A stretch of DNA of 64,000 bases from Luteolibacter sp. LG18 (GCF_036322585.1 NZ_AP024600.1:1178001-1242000), one strand, 5' to 3'. Numbered from the stretch's first letter, positions 52,604 through 61,929 are shown. Notes: a model not told the origin generated them from the sequence alone. Numbers and translations are program-made.

Positions 52604-54708
52604 TGGTCCGCGGACACTTTCACCGATTCGTCCTCGATCCAGCGGCCGCCGGACTGTTTCACGGGGATAAAGGTGTAGCTCCAGTTCTGCGCGCCGTAGC
52701 CGAAGGGCACGCGCAGCAGCACTTTGTTCCAGCCGGCCTTCAACTCGACCTTCGACGGCTCGCGGGTCCAGTAGAACTCCTCGTCCTCCAGCGGCTCTTC
52801 GTTGGCCGGGGCGAACCAGGTCGGGCTGAGATGCTTGTGCGCGCCGGGGTTCTTCCACGCGGGCGCGGGCAGCGGCTGGTCATTCACCCACACCTGCGCG
52901 CCGAAGGCATCCCACTTGCCCGCCGCGGGGATGCCGCCGCATTGGCGGTTCGAGCGGTTGGGTGTTTCGAAACCGATCCACGCGTCGAGGGTCCGCGCCT
53001 GCTTCACGTGAACGTAGGTGAGCGCGTAGGCGGTGGAGATACCGGAACGCGGCAACACGCCTTCCTTGCCGCGGTCCGACAGCATGATCGTGCCACCGGT
53101 GGCGGGTTTCCAGGCGTAGCTGGCGGTGCCGATGGTGTAGGACGGCTGAATCTTCGTCTCCGGCTCGAAGGCATTGTCGCCCGGCTCATCCTTGCCGCGC
53201 GGGATCGGCCCGAGCACCTGCCAGGAAAGCTGCGAGGTCTTCACGAACGGGAACGGCTGCCCGGCGAAATAGGCATCGCGGTGGGCGGCCAGCCGGTTCT
53301 CGAACTCGCGGTAGGCCTTGCCCTCCGGGGTCTCGGCGGCGGGCTGCACGCTGTAAAGCGCCTTCGCATCGGCGGGACGCCCGTGCCAGAAGCACTCCGC
53401 GAACGCCAGGGTGCCCGGCCACACCGGGTTGTGCTTGAAGATGTTCACCTTGTCCGCCACCCGGATGTCCGGCCAGCAGCAGAGGATGCCACCGAGCGCC
53501 TTGTCATCGCCCAGCACCCGGCGCGCAGGTTGGCGGAAGAAATAGCGCTGCACCGTGATCAGCGGATCGTAGCCGTTCAGATAGCCGCCCGCGGAGTCGA
53601 CGAACGGCGCGCTGCCCTTGTCGGAGTGGTTCACGCCCTCGTCGCCCCAGAGCTGGCGGATCGTTTGGTCATCCGCCTTCAAGCCCGGGCTCCACACCAG
53701 CGGCTTGCGGCCGCCATCGCGCACCGCCTTGAGCATGCGGGTCATGAACTGCTGGGGATCCTTGATCTTCACCTCATCGGAGCCGATGTGCAGATACGGG
53801 CAGTCGGCGGTGGGAATCTCGCGGCAGAACTCGGCGATGAGTTTCTCCAGCACTTCCATGCCTTGGTCGGATCCCATGCTGAATCCGAAGGCTCGGTCGA
53901 AGAAGGCGCTGTGCCCGGGCATGTCCAGCTCCGGGATGACGGTGATGTGGCGCGCCTTGGCGTAGGCGATCACGTCGCGGATCTGCGCGTAGCTGTAGAT
54001 CTGGCCGTGATCGCGGGTCTGGAACTTCGGGTCGTTGAGCTGAGGGTAGGCCTGACACTCGATCCGCCACGCCGGATTGTCGGTGAGATGCCAGTGGAAG
54101 ACGTTCAGCTTGTAGGCGGCGAAGCGGTCGATCTGCTGCTTGAGCGATTCCACGGTTTGGAAATTCCGGCCGGTGTCATGCATGAACCCGCGCAGGCCGA
54201 AGGCCGGCCAATCGCGGATCGACGTCTGCTGCACCAGTACGCTGCCCTTTTCCCCGCGCAGGAGCTGCCGGAGCGTCTGGACCGCGTGGTAGGCCCCGGA
54301 CGCGTCGGTGCCGCGGAGTGTCACGCCATCCGCGGCGACCGCCAGCGTGTAACCCTCCGCCTGCGTCACCACGCCGGGCTGGATGGCGAGGTTGATCCGG
54401 CCCGGTTTCGCCGGCAGCGGCCCCTCGGCAGGAACACCGGCGGTTTCCAAGCCCTTCCCGGCGAAGATCGCGGCCAACTCGCGCAGCGCGGGGGCCAGGT
54501 CCGCCTGCTGTTTGGCCGGGAACACGATCTCGGTCGAGGCCGCCGGTTTCCAATCGCCCTGTCCCCAGCGCACCTCCTGCGGGAAGGGAATGAGCGCGCT
54601 CTTCGCCTGCGCGAGCTGGGCGGGCGGCACCGGATAGGACCAGGCGGGCTCGGCGGCGGAAAGCGGCGACAGCAAGGATAGCAACAGTGGGCAAAGGAGA
54701 CGGTTCAT
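52597..54708 (-). CDS. exported glycoside hydrolase family 20 (beta-N-acetylhexosaminidase)
   Basis: A 703-residue exported enzyme that removes terminal N-acetylhexosamine from glycans such as chitin fragments or muropeptides. Signal peptide MNRLLCPLLLSLLSPLSAAE is followed by the GH20b N-terminal domain (EIVFPAKQQADL to GYTLAVAADGVTLRG). The TIM-barrel begins ALRGFMHDTGRNFQTVESLK and has FHWHLTDNPAWRIE, ITVIPELDMPGHS and the catalytic HIGSDEVK with Asp-Glu. The last 170 residues form an accessory beta domain. ATG at 54708 is preferred. Confidence 0.94.
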   Translation of the reverse strand: MNRLLCPLLLSLLSPLSAAEPAWSYPVPPAQLAQAKSALIPFPQEVRWGQGDWKPAASTEIVFPAKQQADLAPALRELAAIFAGKGLETAGVPAEGPLPAKPGRINLAIQPGVVTQAEGYTLAVAADGVTLRGTDASGAYHAVQTLRQLLRGEKGSVLVQQTSIRDWPAFGLRGFMHDTGRNFQTVESLKQQIDRFAAYKLNVFHWHLTDNPAWRIECQAYPQLNDPKFQTRDHGQIYSYAQIRDVIAYAKARHITVIPELDMPGHSAFFDRAFGFSMGSDQGMEVLEKLIAEFCREIPTADCPYLHIGSDEVKIKDPQQFMTRMLKAVRDGGRKPLVWSPGLKADDQTIRQLWGDEGVNHSDKGSAPFVDSAGGYLNGYDPLITVQRYFFRQPARRVLGDDKALGGILCCWPDIRVADKVNIFKHNPVWPGTLAFAECFWHGRPADAKALYSVQPAAETPEGKAYREFENRLAAHRDAYFAGQPFPFVKTSQLSWQVLGPIPRGKDEPGDNAFEPETKIQPSYTIGTASYAWKPATGGTIMLSDRGKEGVLPRSGISTAYALTYVHVKQARTLDAWIGFETPNRSNRQCGGIPAAGKWDAFGAQVWVNDQPLPAPAWKNPGAHKHLSPTWFAPANEEPLEDEEFYWTREPSKVELKAGWNKVLLRVPFGYGAQNWSYTFIPVKQSGGRWIEDESVKVSADQK

Positions 54709-54797
54709 GGCGCGAACAAAACAAAGGAACAAATGACCCCTACGCTACGGGTCACCCGGAAACCTCTATCGCGGTTGGTTGACCCAACCACGGACCA

Positions 54798-54822
54798 GTC
54801 CGCGTGTGGGACTCGAACCCAC
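54798..54822 (-). other. tRNA 3' end fragment (T-arm and acceptor strand)
   Basis: The reverse strand reads GTGGGTTCGAGTCCCAC, a 5-bp T-stem with a canonical TTCGAGT loop, followed by the seven-base strand ACGCGGA where the 3' acceptor would be. No matching 5' acceptor, D-arm or anticodon arm is found upstream, so it is not a complete tRNA. It lies directly behind the stop codon of the XerD-like gene, like an attachment-site remnant. Confidence 0.6.
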
Positions 54823-54825
54823 AGC

Positions 54826-55710
54826 CTACCCGCGCGGGTGGAACTGGCGGTGGACCGACTTCAGCCGGGCGGCGTCCACGTGGGTGTAGATCTGGGTGGT
54901 GGCAATGTCCGCGTGACCGAGCAGCTCCTGGATCACCCGCAGATCCGCGCCGCCCTCCAGCAGGTGGGTGGCGAACGAGTGTCGCAGCAGGTGGGGGTAG
55001 ACATTCTGGTCGATCCCGGCGGCGGCGGCGCGTTCCTTCACCACCTCCCGCACCCGGTCCGGGGACAGAGCCCCGCCACGCACGCTGAGGAACACATGGG
55101 ACCCGGTGCGCTTTTTCACCAGGGTGGGACGCTCGTTGTGGAGGTAGCTTTCCAATGCCTCCTTCGCCTTCCCGCCGACCGGCACGATCCGTGTCTTGTT
55201 CCCCTTTCCCGTGACCCGGATGAAGCCCTCCTCGAAATCCACATGCTCCAACCGCGCTTGGCAAAGCTCCGACAAGCGCAGGCCGGAGGCATAGAAAAGC
55301 TCCAGCATCGCCCGGTCCCGGCGACCCAGCGGGCGGGCCGGGTCGATCGAGTCGAGGAGCCGCCCGACGTCGCCCGAGTGGATCGTTTCCGGCAGGGTGT
55401 GGTCCGGCCGAGGCGAGATCAACGGCTCCGCCGGGTCCATCGGCAGCTTCCCACGCGCCGCCAGCCAGCGGAAGAACACCTTCAGATGGACAGCGGTGAT
55501 CCGCAGCGAGGAGGCGATGAGGCCATCCGCCTTGCGATCGCTGAGGAAGGTCGAAAGTTCCTGGGTGCCGAGATCCGCCAGCGTGAGCTCCTTCGCCCGC
55601 ATCCACAGCGCGAGCGCTTCGAGCGACTGGCGCACCGAGAGCTGGTAGGCCGCGGACAGCCCGCGCTCGGTGGCGAGGTAGAGGATGAATCCTTCGGTTT
55701 CGCGCTCCAT
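54826..55710 (-). CDS. xerD: tyrosine recombinase, XerD-like
   Basis: Site-specific recombinase of 294 residues. Catalytic residues: Arg in GLRLSELCQARLEHVD, beta-hairpin Lys in GKGNKTRIVPVG, H-x-x-R in HLLRHSFATHLL, His in LLGHADIATTQIYTH and the Tyr that follows. N-terminal core-binding half at 1-105 (MERETEGFILYLATERGLSA). The C-terminus RLKSVHRQFHPRG is XerD-like. Its TAG stop abuts a tRNA 3' fragment. Likely the partner of the XerC-like protein at 29559-30449. Confidence 0.88.
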   Translation of the reverse strand: MERETEGFILYLATERGLSAAYQLSVRQSLEALALWMRAKELTLADLGTQELSTFLSDRKADGLIASSLRITAVHLKVFFRWLAARGKLPMDPAEPLISPRPDHTLPETIHSGDVGRLLDSIDPARPLGRRDRAMLELFYASGLRLSELCQARLEHVDFEEGFIRVTGKGNKTRIVPVGGKAKEALESYLHNERPTLVKKRTGSHVFLSVRGGALSPDRVREVVKERAAAAGIDQNVYPHLLRHSFATHLLEGGADLRVIQELLGHADIATTQIYTHVDAARLKSVHRQFHPRG

Positions 55711-55783
55711 CAGGTGATGCCGATGATCCCGGACGCCGGGGGGTGAAGCAACCTGAATCGGGGTGCCAGCGGGTCAAATTTCA

Positions 55784-55838
55784 TTGACATCCCAAGCGCT
55801 CCCGGGATTGTCACAGTAGCAAGGAACTAGAAGGAGGC
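55784..55838 (+). promoter_or_regulatory. possible promoter and ribosome-binding site of the PUR-like gene
   Basis: TTGACA at 55784-55789 is a perfect -35 hexamer, but no good -10 hexamer follows at the standard distance (best candidate ATTGTC). AGAAGGAGG at 55829-55837 is a very strong Shine-Dalgarno that fixes the start of the following gene. Confidence 0.4.
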
Positions 55839-56051
55839 ATGGTGCAAAGCGATCTACTTCACACGGAGAAGATTCTGGCCGATCGGAAAACGTTCTTCCT
55901 CGATCTGAAGGAGAACGCCCGCGGGATGGTGGTCAAGATTACCGAGGACGTTGGCGGCAACCGCGACACCATCATGGTGCCGGCGGAGCTGCTGGGCGAT
56001 TTCATCGCCGCCCTGACGGATATCAAGGCCACGGCCGACAATCACGGTTGA
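55839..56051 (+). CDS. PUR-alpha-like nucleic-acid-binding protein (DUF3276)
   Basis: A 70-residue protein whose whole length fits one PUR repeat: HTEKILADRKTFFLDLKENA corresponds to the G-R-R-T-Y-F-F-D-V-K-E core, followed by RGMVVKITEDVGGNRDTIMV and LLGDFIAALTDI. Bacterial PUR proteins bind single-stranded DNA or RNA. A strong ribosome-binding site supports the start. A family A repeat fragment follows. Confidence 0.82.
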   Translation: MVQSDLLHTEKILADRKTFFLDLKENARGMVVKITEDVGGNRDTIMVPAELLGDFIAALTDIKATADNHG

Positions 56052-56055
56052 CCAC

Positions 56056-56079
56056 GGAGTCGGGACATTCTTGTCCCGA
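56056..56079. repeat. family A repeat arm, left of queG
   Basis: GGAGTCGGGACATTCTTGTCCCG, matching the family A core but with CATTCTTG instead of CATTCCTG. The facing arm is at 57150-57172, on the other side of queG. Confidence 0.75.
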
Positions 56080-56087
56080 TTTTGGTT

Positions 56088-57134
56088 TCACGGACGGAAC
56101 GTCCTTCCGGCCGCCTGTTCGCGTCCGCGGATCTTTCCGATAGCCCAAGCCGCATGCTCCGCGATCAGCGGATCGGGATCGGCAGCCGCGATTTCCAACG
56201 CGGGCAGGTCTTCCACGGTGCCGGTGTTGCCTAGGCCCACGCAGACGTTCCGCAGGAAACGGGCGCGCTTGATGCGCTTGATCGGGGATTTCGCAAACAA
56301 CGTCCGGAACGCCTCGTCATCCAGCGACAGGAAATCGCGCAGCCGGTGGGTGAACACGCTCTCCCGGGCCAGGAATTTCGCCTCGCGGGAGACCTCCGCG
56401 AATTTGTTCCACGGACAGGCCTCCAGGCAGGCATCGCAACCGTAGATGCGGTCGCCGATTGCCTCGCGGAACTCCATCGGGATCGCCTCCTTGTGCTCGA
56501 TGGTGAGGTAGGAGATGCAGCGGCGGGCATCGACCCGGTGGGGCGCGGTGATTGCACCGGTCGGGCAGGCATCGATGCAGCGGGTGCATTTTCCGCAGTG
56601 GTCGCCGAAGGGCGCGTCGGCGGGCAGCTCGAGGGTGGTCAGCAGCTCGGCGAGGAAGAACCAGGTGCCGAGACGGCGGTGGATCTGGAGGGTGGATTTG
56701 CCGCTCCAGCCAAGGCCGGCATCGGTGGCGAAATCCCGCTCCAGCACCGGGCCGGTGTCGACGTAGTAACGCTGGATGCCGCCGAGCTTCGCCAGCTCCA
56801 CATCGAAGGCCTTGAGCTTCTTCAGGATCACATCGTGGTAGTCTTCGTTCCACGAATAGCGGGCGATCTTGTAGCCGGGATCGCCCTCCGGCAGCGGGCT
56901 GCGGCCGGGGAAGTAATTCAGGGCCAGGCAGATCACCGCCTTGCAGCCCGGCAGGACCTCGCGCGGGTCGCAGCGCCGGTGCGGGGTTTTCTCCATCCAC
57001 GCCATGTCACCGTGGCAGCCCTCGCCGATCCACTCGCGGAAGGCCTCCGCGTGGGTGGCCTCCTTCGCCACCGCGATCCGGCAATCGTCGAAGCCCAGCT
57101 CCCGGGCGATGGCTTTGACCGCAGCGGCGTCCAC
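56088..57134 (-). CDS. queG: tRNA epoxyqueuosine(34) reductase QueG
   Basis: Reduces epoxyqueuosine to queuosine at the wobble position of tRNAs with GUN anticodons. The 348-residue protein has two 4Fe-4S motifs, CGKCTRCIDACPTGAI and CDACLEACPWN, the cobalamin-binding region before them, and a C-terminal HEAT-like part. GTG at 57134 is preferred because a TTG at 57152 would read into a repeat. The gene lies between the two arms of a family A repeat. Confidence 0.92.
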   Translation of the reverse strand: MDAAAVKAIARELGFDDCRIAVAKEATHAEAFREWIGEGCHGDMAWMEKTPHRRCDPREVLPGCKAVICLALNYFPGRSPLPEGDPGYKIARYSWNEDYHDVILKKLKAFDVELAKLGGIQRYYVDTGPVLERDFATDAGLGWSGKSTLQIHRRLGTWFFLAELLTTLELPADAPFGDHCGKCTRCIDACPTGAITAPHRVDARRCISYLTIEHKEAIPMEFREAIGDRIYGCDACLEACPWNKFAEVSREAKFLARESVFTHRLRDFLSLDDEAFRTLFAKSPIKRIKRARFLRNVCVGLGNTGTVEDLPALEIAAADPDPLIAEHAAWAIGKIRGREQAAGRTFRP

Positions 57135-57149
57135 GGGGGAAGGGTTAAC

Positions 57150-57172
57150 CAAGAATGTCCCTGCTCCCAGCC
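57150..57172. repeat. family A repeat arm, right of queG
   Basis: CAAGAATGTCCCTGCTCC, the reverse complement of a family A arm with the same CATTCTTG variant as the arm at 56056. It ends four bases before the shikimate kinase stop. Confidence 0.7.
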
Positions 57173-57176
57173 AAAC

Positions 57177-57728
57177 CTAGACGTGCCCGGTGAAGAAGTA
57201 GCGGGCGCTTTCCAGAATACCGGTGGCGATTTCCCCGGAATCGAGGCCTTCGGTGTCCACGGCCTGATGGGCGGTGGCCTGATACCACGGCGTGCGCAGC
57301 TCCAGCATCGCCTCGATCTTCGCGCGGGGATCCTCGGTGTGGAGCAGCGGGCGCTCGCGGTTGCGGCCGGTGCGCTCGAGGATGGTGTCCACGGGCGCGT
57401 GGAGCCAGACGACGTAGCCGAGCTGGTGAAGCAGCTCGCGGTTCTCCGGACGGACAACCACGCCGCCGCCGGTGGAAATGATCCTCCGCGGGGCATCCGG
57501 AGCGGCCAGTTCCTGAAGCAAGGCGGTTTCCATGTCCCGGAAGGCGGCCTCGCCGGATTCGGCGAAGATCGCGGTGATCGGCTTGCCCGCGCGCTGCTCG
57601 ATCAGGTGATCCATGTCCACCAGCGGATAGCCGAGCCGCTGGTGCAGCTCACGCCCGACCGTGGTCTTCCCGCTGCCCATGAAACCAATGAGCACGATGC
57701 TTTTCGGGACGTTGACCCCTTCCGTCAT
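57177..57728 (-). CDS. aroK: shikimate kinase
   Basis: Phosphorylates shikimate in aromatic amino acid synthesis. The 183-residue protein has Walker A GFMGSGKTTVG, shikimate contact LVDMDHLIEQRAG, GEAAFRDME, ISTGGGVVVRP and the lid RNRERPLL. Length is normal. It is oriented like queG, which follows 42 bases downstream. Confidence 0.95.
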   Translation of the reverse strand: MTEGVNVPKSIVLIGFMGSGKTTVGRELHQRLGYPLVDMDHLIEQRAGKPITAIFAESGEAAFRDMETALLQELAAPDAPRRIISTGGGVVVRPENRELLHQLGYVVWLHAPVDTILERTGRNRERPLLHTEDPRAKIEAMLELRTPWYQATAHQAVDTEGLDSGEIATGILESARYFFTGHV

Positions 57729-57860
57729 GGAATGAGGCTAGCGTCTCCAGACGTTACGGCGAACCGTAAAATGCGCCGCGTTACAAACAAGGAGGCGTGC
57801 CGGCGGCCACCCCGGCTTGAGACCGGGTCCGGGCCTTGCTAGCAAACCCGCGTCACCGCC

Positions 57861-59138
57861 ATGGGCCGCCTCCTTTCCGAAATGCTCCGCACCCGCGTCC
57901 TACCGCCGCTGCGGTGGATGGTGTGGCTGGTGCCGATGGCAATGGCGGTGGGCTCGGCCTGCGCCTTCTTCCTGTGGAGCTTGGATGCGGCGACCCGGCT
58001 GCGATTCGAACATCCGTGGCTGCTGTTCCTGCTGCCGCTCGCGGGGATGGCAATGGTGTGGCTCTACCAGCGCCACGGTGGCGGCTCCGGTGGCGGCAAC
58101 AATCTCATCCTGGAGCAAATCCACGAACCCGGCGGCGGCGTGCCGAAGCGCATGGCCCCGCTGATCCTCGGCGCGACCATCCTCACCCACCTCTGCGGTG
58201 GCTCGGCCGGGCGCGAGGGCACCGCGGTGCAAATGGGCGGCAGCATCGCCAGCACCTGCGCGAAGCTGTTCCGGCTCGACCATCAGGCGCTGCGCATCCT
58301 GCTGATGGCGGGCGTGGCGGCCGGATTCGGAGCGGTGTTCGGCACGCCCTTGGCCGGAGCCGTGTTCGCACTGGAGGTGCTGGTGATCGGCCGGATCCAA
58401 TACGAGGCCTTGGTTCCCTGCCTGGCTGCGGCCTTGGTCGGGAACTGGACCTGCCAGGCCTGGGGCACGACCCACACCCACTACCACGTGATGTTCATGG
58501 AACACGCGACGTTGCCGGGCCAGGGCTTCCAGTTCGACCCGGTGCTGCTGGTGAAGGTGCTGGCCGCGGCGGTGCTCTTCGGCCTCTGCGGCAGCCTGTT
58601 CGCGAAATCCAGCCACGCCCTCGAACGGCTCTACAAAAGCTTTTGCCCGAACCCGCTGTGGCGGCCCGCCATCGGCGGCGTGATCGTCATCGCGCTGGTG
58701 TATCTGCTCGGCACGCGGGAATACCTCGGCCTCGGCGTGCAGGCGGAGCACCCCGGCGATGTGACCCTCTCCGCGTTCTTCGATGGCCGGATTTTCCCGT
58801 GGGCGTGGTTCTGGAAACTGGTGTTCACGGTCATGACCCTCTCGGCCGGCTTCAAGGGCGGCGAAGTCACGCCGCTGTTCTTCATCGGCGCGGGGCTGGG
58901 CAACGCGCTTTCCGGGCTGATGGGCGCGCCCACCGACCTGTTCGCGGCGCTCGGATTCGTGGCGATCTTCGCGGCGGCGGCGAACACCCCGCTGGCCTGC
59001 ACCCTGCTGGGCATCGAGTTGTTCGGGGCTCCGAACGCAATCTACCTCACGGTGGCGTGCTTCGTGGCCTACGCGTGCAGCGGCCACGCGGGGATCTACA
59101 AGGCGCAGCGGATCGCGGTGCCGAAACGGCAGGGGTGA
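57861..59138 (+). CDS. ClC family voltage-gated chloride channel/antiporter
   Basis: Membrane protein of 425 residues with about ten hydrophobic helices. The selectivity motifs are GGSGGGNN (for GSGIP) and [15 protein letters not shown] (for GREGP), and a further [18 protein letters not shown] is the third signature. The Thr in place of the Pro of GREGP is a variant. No C-terminal CBS domains. The stop codon touches the stop of the regulator gene on the other strand. Confidence 0.9.
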   Translation: MGRLLSEMLRTRVLPPLRWMVWLVPMAMAVGSACAFFLWSLDAATRLRFEHPWLLFLLPLAGMAMVWLYQRHGGGSGGGNNLILEQIHEPGGGVPKRMAPLILGATILTHLCGGSAGREGTAVQMGGSIASTCAKLFRLDHQALRILLMAGVAAGFGAVFGTPLAGAVFALEVLVIGRIQYEALVPCLAAALVGNWTCQAWGTTHTHYHVMFMEHATLPGQGFQFDPVLLVKVLAAAVLFGLCGSLFAKSSHALERLYKSFCPNPLWRPAIGGVIVIALVYLLGTREYLGLGVQAEHPGDVTLSAFFDGRIFPWAWFWKLVFTVMTLSAGFKGGEVTPLFFIGAGLGNALSGLMGAPTDLFAALGFVAIFAAAANTPLACTLLGIELFGAPNAIYLTVACFVAYACSGHAGIYKAQRIAVPKRQG

Positions 59139-60230
59139 CTACCCCTTCGGCGGGGCGGCGATGCTCTCGCCGGGCACCCATTCCGCGGCCACGCCCATCC
59201 GCATGTCCTCAGGCTCCCATTTCTCCTCGACCCACGCCTTCAGACGCCGGGCCATGCGGGCGATGGGGAACTTGAAGCGGGCGAGATCCGGCTGGAACCA
59301 CTCGGCATTCACCTGGTCATTGAGCAGCACCACCGACACATCCTCCGGAACGCGCAGGCCGATCCGCATCAGGAAGCAGGTCACAGTGACCAGTTCCCGC
59401 CAGTCGAGCAGAACCAGGGCGGTGGGCCGCTCGCGTTTGAAAAGGGTCTCCAGAATGCTCCACGTCACATCCGGGCGCAGGTAATCGCTCTCCGGCGTGT
59501 GGTAGGCGGGCGAGTAGGCGAAACCCGCCGCCTCCAGCTCCGCCTTCGCGGTTTCCTTCATCGTGTCCAGATAGCTCTGGGGGCGGTCGCACAGGGGCGT
59601 GACGATGCGCTTGTGCCCCAGCGCGATGAGCTTCCGGTAGGCCTCGGACAACAGGTGCGCGGACTTCACCGCCACCACCGGCACCTCGTAGCCATCGGTT
59701 ACCCCGCCGAGGAACACCATCCGCACGCCGCGTTTCAGCGCCCATTCTGCGAGGCATGGCCGACCGAACAACGCGACCACCGGTTCGCCCGGCTCCGCGC
59801 CGATGAGGTTGTCCCAACTGCGGTGCGGCGTGCGGGCATGCAGGAAATCGACCACCCGGAACTCCACCTGCCAGCCCGCCGTGGACAGCAACCGCTGGAG
59901 GGTTTCAAACGTCTGGCGGCCGGACTCGGCGGTGCGCTCGATCGCCTGGTGGGTGAGCAAGATCACCCGACGGGTCTTCGGCGTGGCATCCGCCGCGGCC
60001 TTCGCCCCGCGCTCTTTCACGCGGTAAGCCTTGCGCTCGCCGGCGGACTCCAGCACCCCGTCCTTCGCGAGCTCGATCAGCGCGAGCTGGACGGTCGGCT
60101 GGGACACGCCGAGCAATCCGGCGAGGACTCGCGTGCCGGGAAGGCGGTCGGTCCATTTGCCGGCCGCGACCATGTCCCGCAGGGCCAGCGCGGCGGCTTC
60201 CACCGCGCCCACTCGTTTGATCACGCTCAC
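59139..60230 (-). CDS. GntR-type transcription regulator with LacI-like ligand domain
   Basis: A 363-residue protein. Residues 20-70 form a winged helix-turn-helix (LPGTRVLAGLLGVSQPTVQL, ELAKDGVLES). Residues about 85-363 are a periplasmic-binding-protein fold (VILLTHQAIERTAE, WDNLIGAEPGEPVVALFGRP, GHKRIVTPLCDRPQSYLDTM, RPTALVLLDWRELV). This architecture is common among Verrucomicrobia sugar regulators. The target is unknown. Confidence 0.85.
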   Translation of the reverse strand: MSVIKRVGAVEAAALALRDMVAAGKWTDRLPGTRVLAGLLGVSQPTVQLALIELAKDGVLESAGERKAYRVKERGAKAAADATPKTRRVILLTHQAIERTAESGRQTFETLQRLLSTAGWQVEFRVVDFLHARTPHRSWDNLIGAEPGEPVVALFGRPCLAEWALKRGVRMVFLGGVTDGYEVPVVAVKSAHLLSEAYRKLIALGHKRIVTPLCDRPQSYLDTMKETAKAELEAAGFAYSPAYHTPESDYLRPDVTWSILETLFKRERPTALVLLDWRELVTVTCFLMRIGLRVPEDVSVVLLNDQVNAEWFQPDLARFKFPIARMARRLKAWVEEKWEPEDMRMGVAAEWVPGESIAAPPKG

Positions 60231-60345
60231 CCCACCACCTTGCCGATCACACTGCCAAAATCAAGTAGGCAGTTCTACGCAGACGGCCCGGGCGGCCAGC
60301 ATTCGCCTTGCTTTCCGCTCGTTTCCGCCGTTCTTCTTCCCGCCC

Positions 60346-61486
60346 ATGTCCGAAGCCCACACCGCCGACCTCCTGGCGCTCGACACCGACGGCCTGAAGA
60401 GCCGCCTGTCGAAGCTCAGGAGGTATCTTTGACGTCCCGGCCCTTGAACAACAGATCGCCACGCTCGAGGAAGCGATGGGATCGCCGGATTTCTGGAACG
60501 ACTCCGACAAGGCCAAGGAGGTCAGCTCCACCGCCGCGACGCTGAAGAAGAAGCTCGAGGCCTTCCTCAAGCTCGAAAAGCGGATCGGCGACATCGAGGA
60601 GGGCGTGGCCCTCGCCAAGGAATATGGCGACGACGACATGGCGGCCGAGGCCGCCGCGGAGTTCAAGGCGCTCGACACCGACCTCGCGTCGTTCGAGCTG
60701 CTGACGCTCCTCAACCAACCCGCCGACATCTCCCCCTGCTACCTGGTGATCCAGGCCGGCGCGGGCGGCACCGAGGCCTGCGACTGGGCCCAGATGCTGC
60801 ACCGCATGTACACCCGCTGGGCGGAACGGAAGGGTTTCACCGTGGAAACGATCGACTGGCAGGACGGCGACGAAGCCGGCCTCCGCGGCGCCACCATCAA
60901 GATCACTGGCGAATACGCCTACGGCTACCTGAAGAACGAACGCGGCGTGCACCGCCTGGTGCGCATTTCACCGTTCGACTCCGCTGGCAAGCGCCACACC
61001 TCCTTCTGCGCCATCGACGCGACTCCCGAGGTTTCCAAGGAGATCAAGATCGAGATCAACGAGAAGGACGTCGAGATCACGACCACCCGCTCCGGCGGCA
61101 AGGGCGGCCAGAACGTCAACAAGGTGGAAACCGCCGTGTTGCTGCGCCACCTTCCCACCGGCATCCTGATCCGCTCGACCGCAGCGCGCTCGCAGGGCCA
61201 GAACCGCGTGCTCGCCTTCGAAATCCTCAAGTCTAAGCTCTACCAGATCGAGGAGGACAAGCAGAAGGCCGAGTCCGAACGCGCCTACGGCGAAAAGGGC
61301 GACATCTCCTGGGGCAACCAGATCCGCTCCTACGTCTTCCAGCCCTACCAGAAGGTGCTCGACCTCCGTACCGGCGAGGAAACCGGTAACATCCAATACG
61401 TGATGGACGGGGACATCGACAACTTCATCGAGTCCAAGCTCCGCGGCAAGGTCCGCGTGAAGGGCGCGAGCAACGACGACGATTGA
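60346..61486 (+). CDS. prfB: peptide chain release factor 2 with programmed +1 frameshift
   Basis: Recognises UGA and UAA stop codons. The first 28 codons (60346-60429) end at CTT, directly before an in-frame TGA at 60430; shifting by +1 places the next codon at GAC (60431) and continues to 61486, giving 379 residues. [13 protein letters not shown] carries the SPF anticodon-mimic and [16 protein letters not shown] the GGQ catalytic loop. The Shine-Dalgarno-like AGGAGG, CTT and TGAC are the classical prfB autoregulation signal: low RF2 increases frameshifting. Coordinates include the single skipped base. Confidence 0.97.
60418..60433 (+). promoter_or_regulatory. prfB programmed frameshift site
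   Basis: AGGAGG-TAT-CTT-TGAC: internal Shine-Dalgarno (60418-60423), slippery CTT and in-frame UGA followed by C, the poor-termination context that lets the ribosome shift +1. Confidence 0.95.
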
Positions 61487-61509
61487 ACTCCTAACCGGAA
61501 CCGCAGGCC

Positions 61510-61899
61510 GTGACCGGAGAGCAGATGCTGTGGGTGTTCGTGCCCCCTGTCGTTCTCTGGGTGATAGGGGCCGTCTTTTACGCCCACTTCTTGCCCGCAA
61601 TCGGCCGCTGGAAACGCCTCGGAGATCTCCTGATCTTCGAGGCGTTCGGTTGGAAGGTCCATTCACTGGACCTTCAGGAAGTCGAGTGCATCCATATCGG
61701 ACATTCGGTGTTCAAAGACCCCGGCCATCTACTGGACCTGTATTGGACGAAGAAGCTGCGCGCATACGGCTGTTTCGCCTTCGATTACCGCGGGTCGCGT
61801 TTCTATTTCATCACCCGCAAGCGCATCATCATGATCCCGGCAACGGTCGCGGTGCTGCTGCCGGATCTGATGAGTCCCTATCCGCGCGTGGGAAATTGA
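61510..61899 (+). CDS. single-pass membrane protein of unknown function
   Basis: A 129-residue protein starting at GTG with one N-terminal helix (LWVFVPPVVLWVIGAVFYAH). The soluble part contains VECIHIGHSVFKDPGHLLDL, GCFAFDYRGSRFYFITRKR and a final hydrophobic IMIPATVAVLLPDL. No family recognised. It follows prfB by 23 bases and is followed two bases after its stop by a family E repeat. Confidence 0.6.
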   Translation: MTGEQMLWVFVPPVVLWVIGAVFYAHFLPAIGRWKRLGDLLIFEAFGWKVHSLDLQEVECIHIGHSVFKDPGHLLDLYWTKKLRAYGCFAFDYRGSRFYFITRKRIIMIPATVAVLLPDLMSPYPRVGN

Positions 61900-61901
61900 T
61901 C

Positions 61902-61929
61902 AGTAGCACAAGCATTCCTTGCTTGTGAG
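61902..61929. repeat. family E repeat, second copy
   Basis: AGTAGCACAAGCATTCCTTG plus CTTGTGAG, matching the unit at 19432-19458. CACAAGCA and TGCTTGTG form the hairpin. It starts three bases after a TGA stop codon. Confidence 0.75.

Noticed and set aside
60476-61486. RF2 read only from the downstream frame
   Set aside because: The standard frameshift site and the matching upstream codons show that translation starts at 60346.
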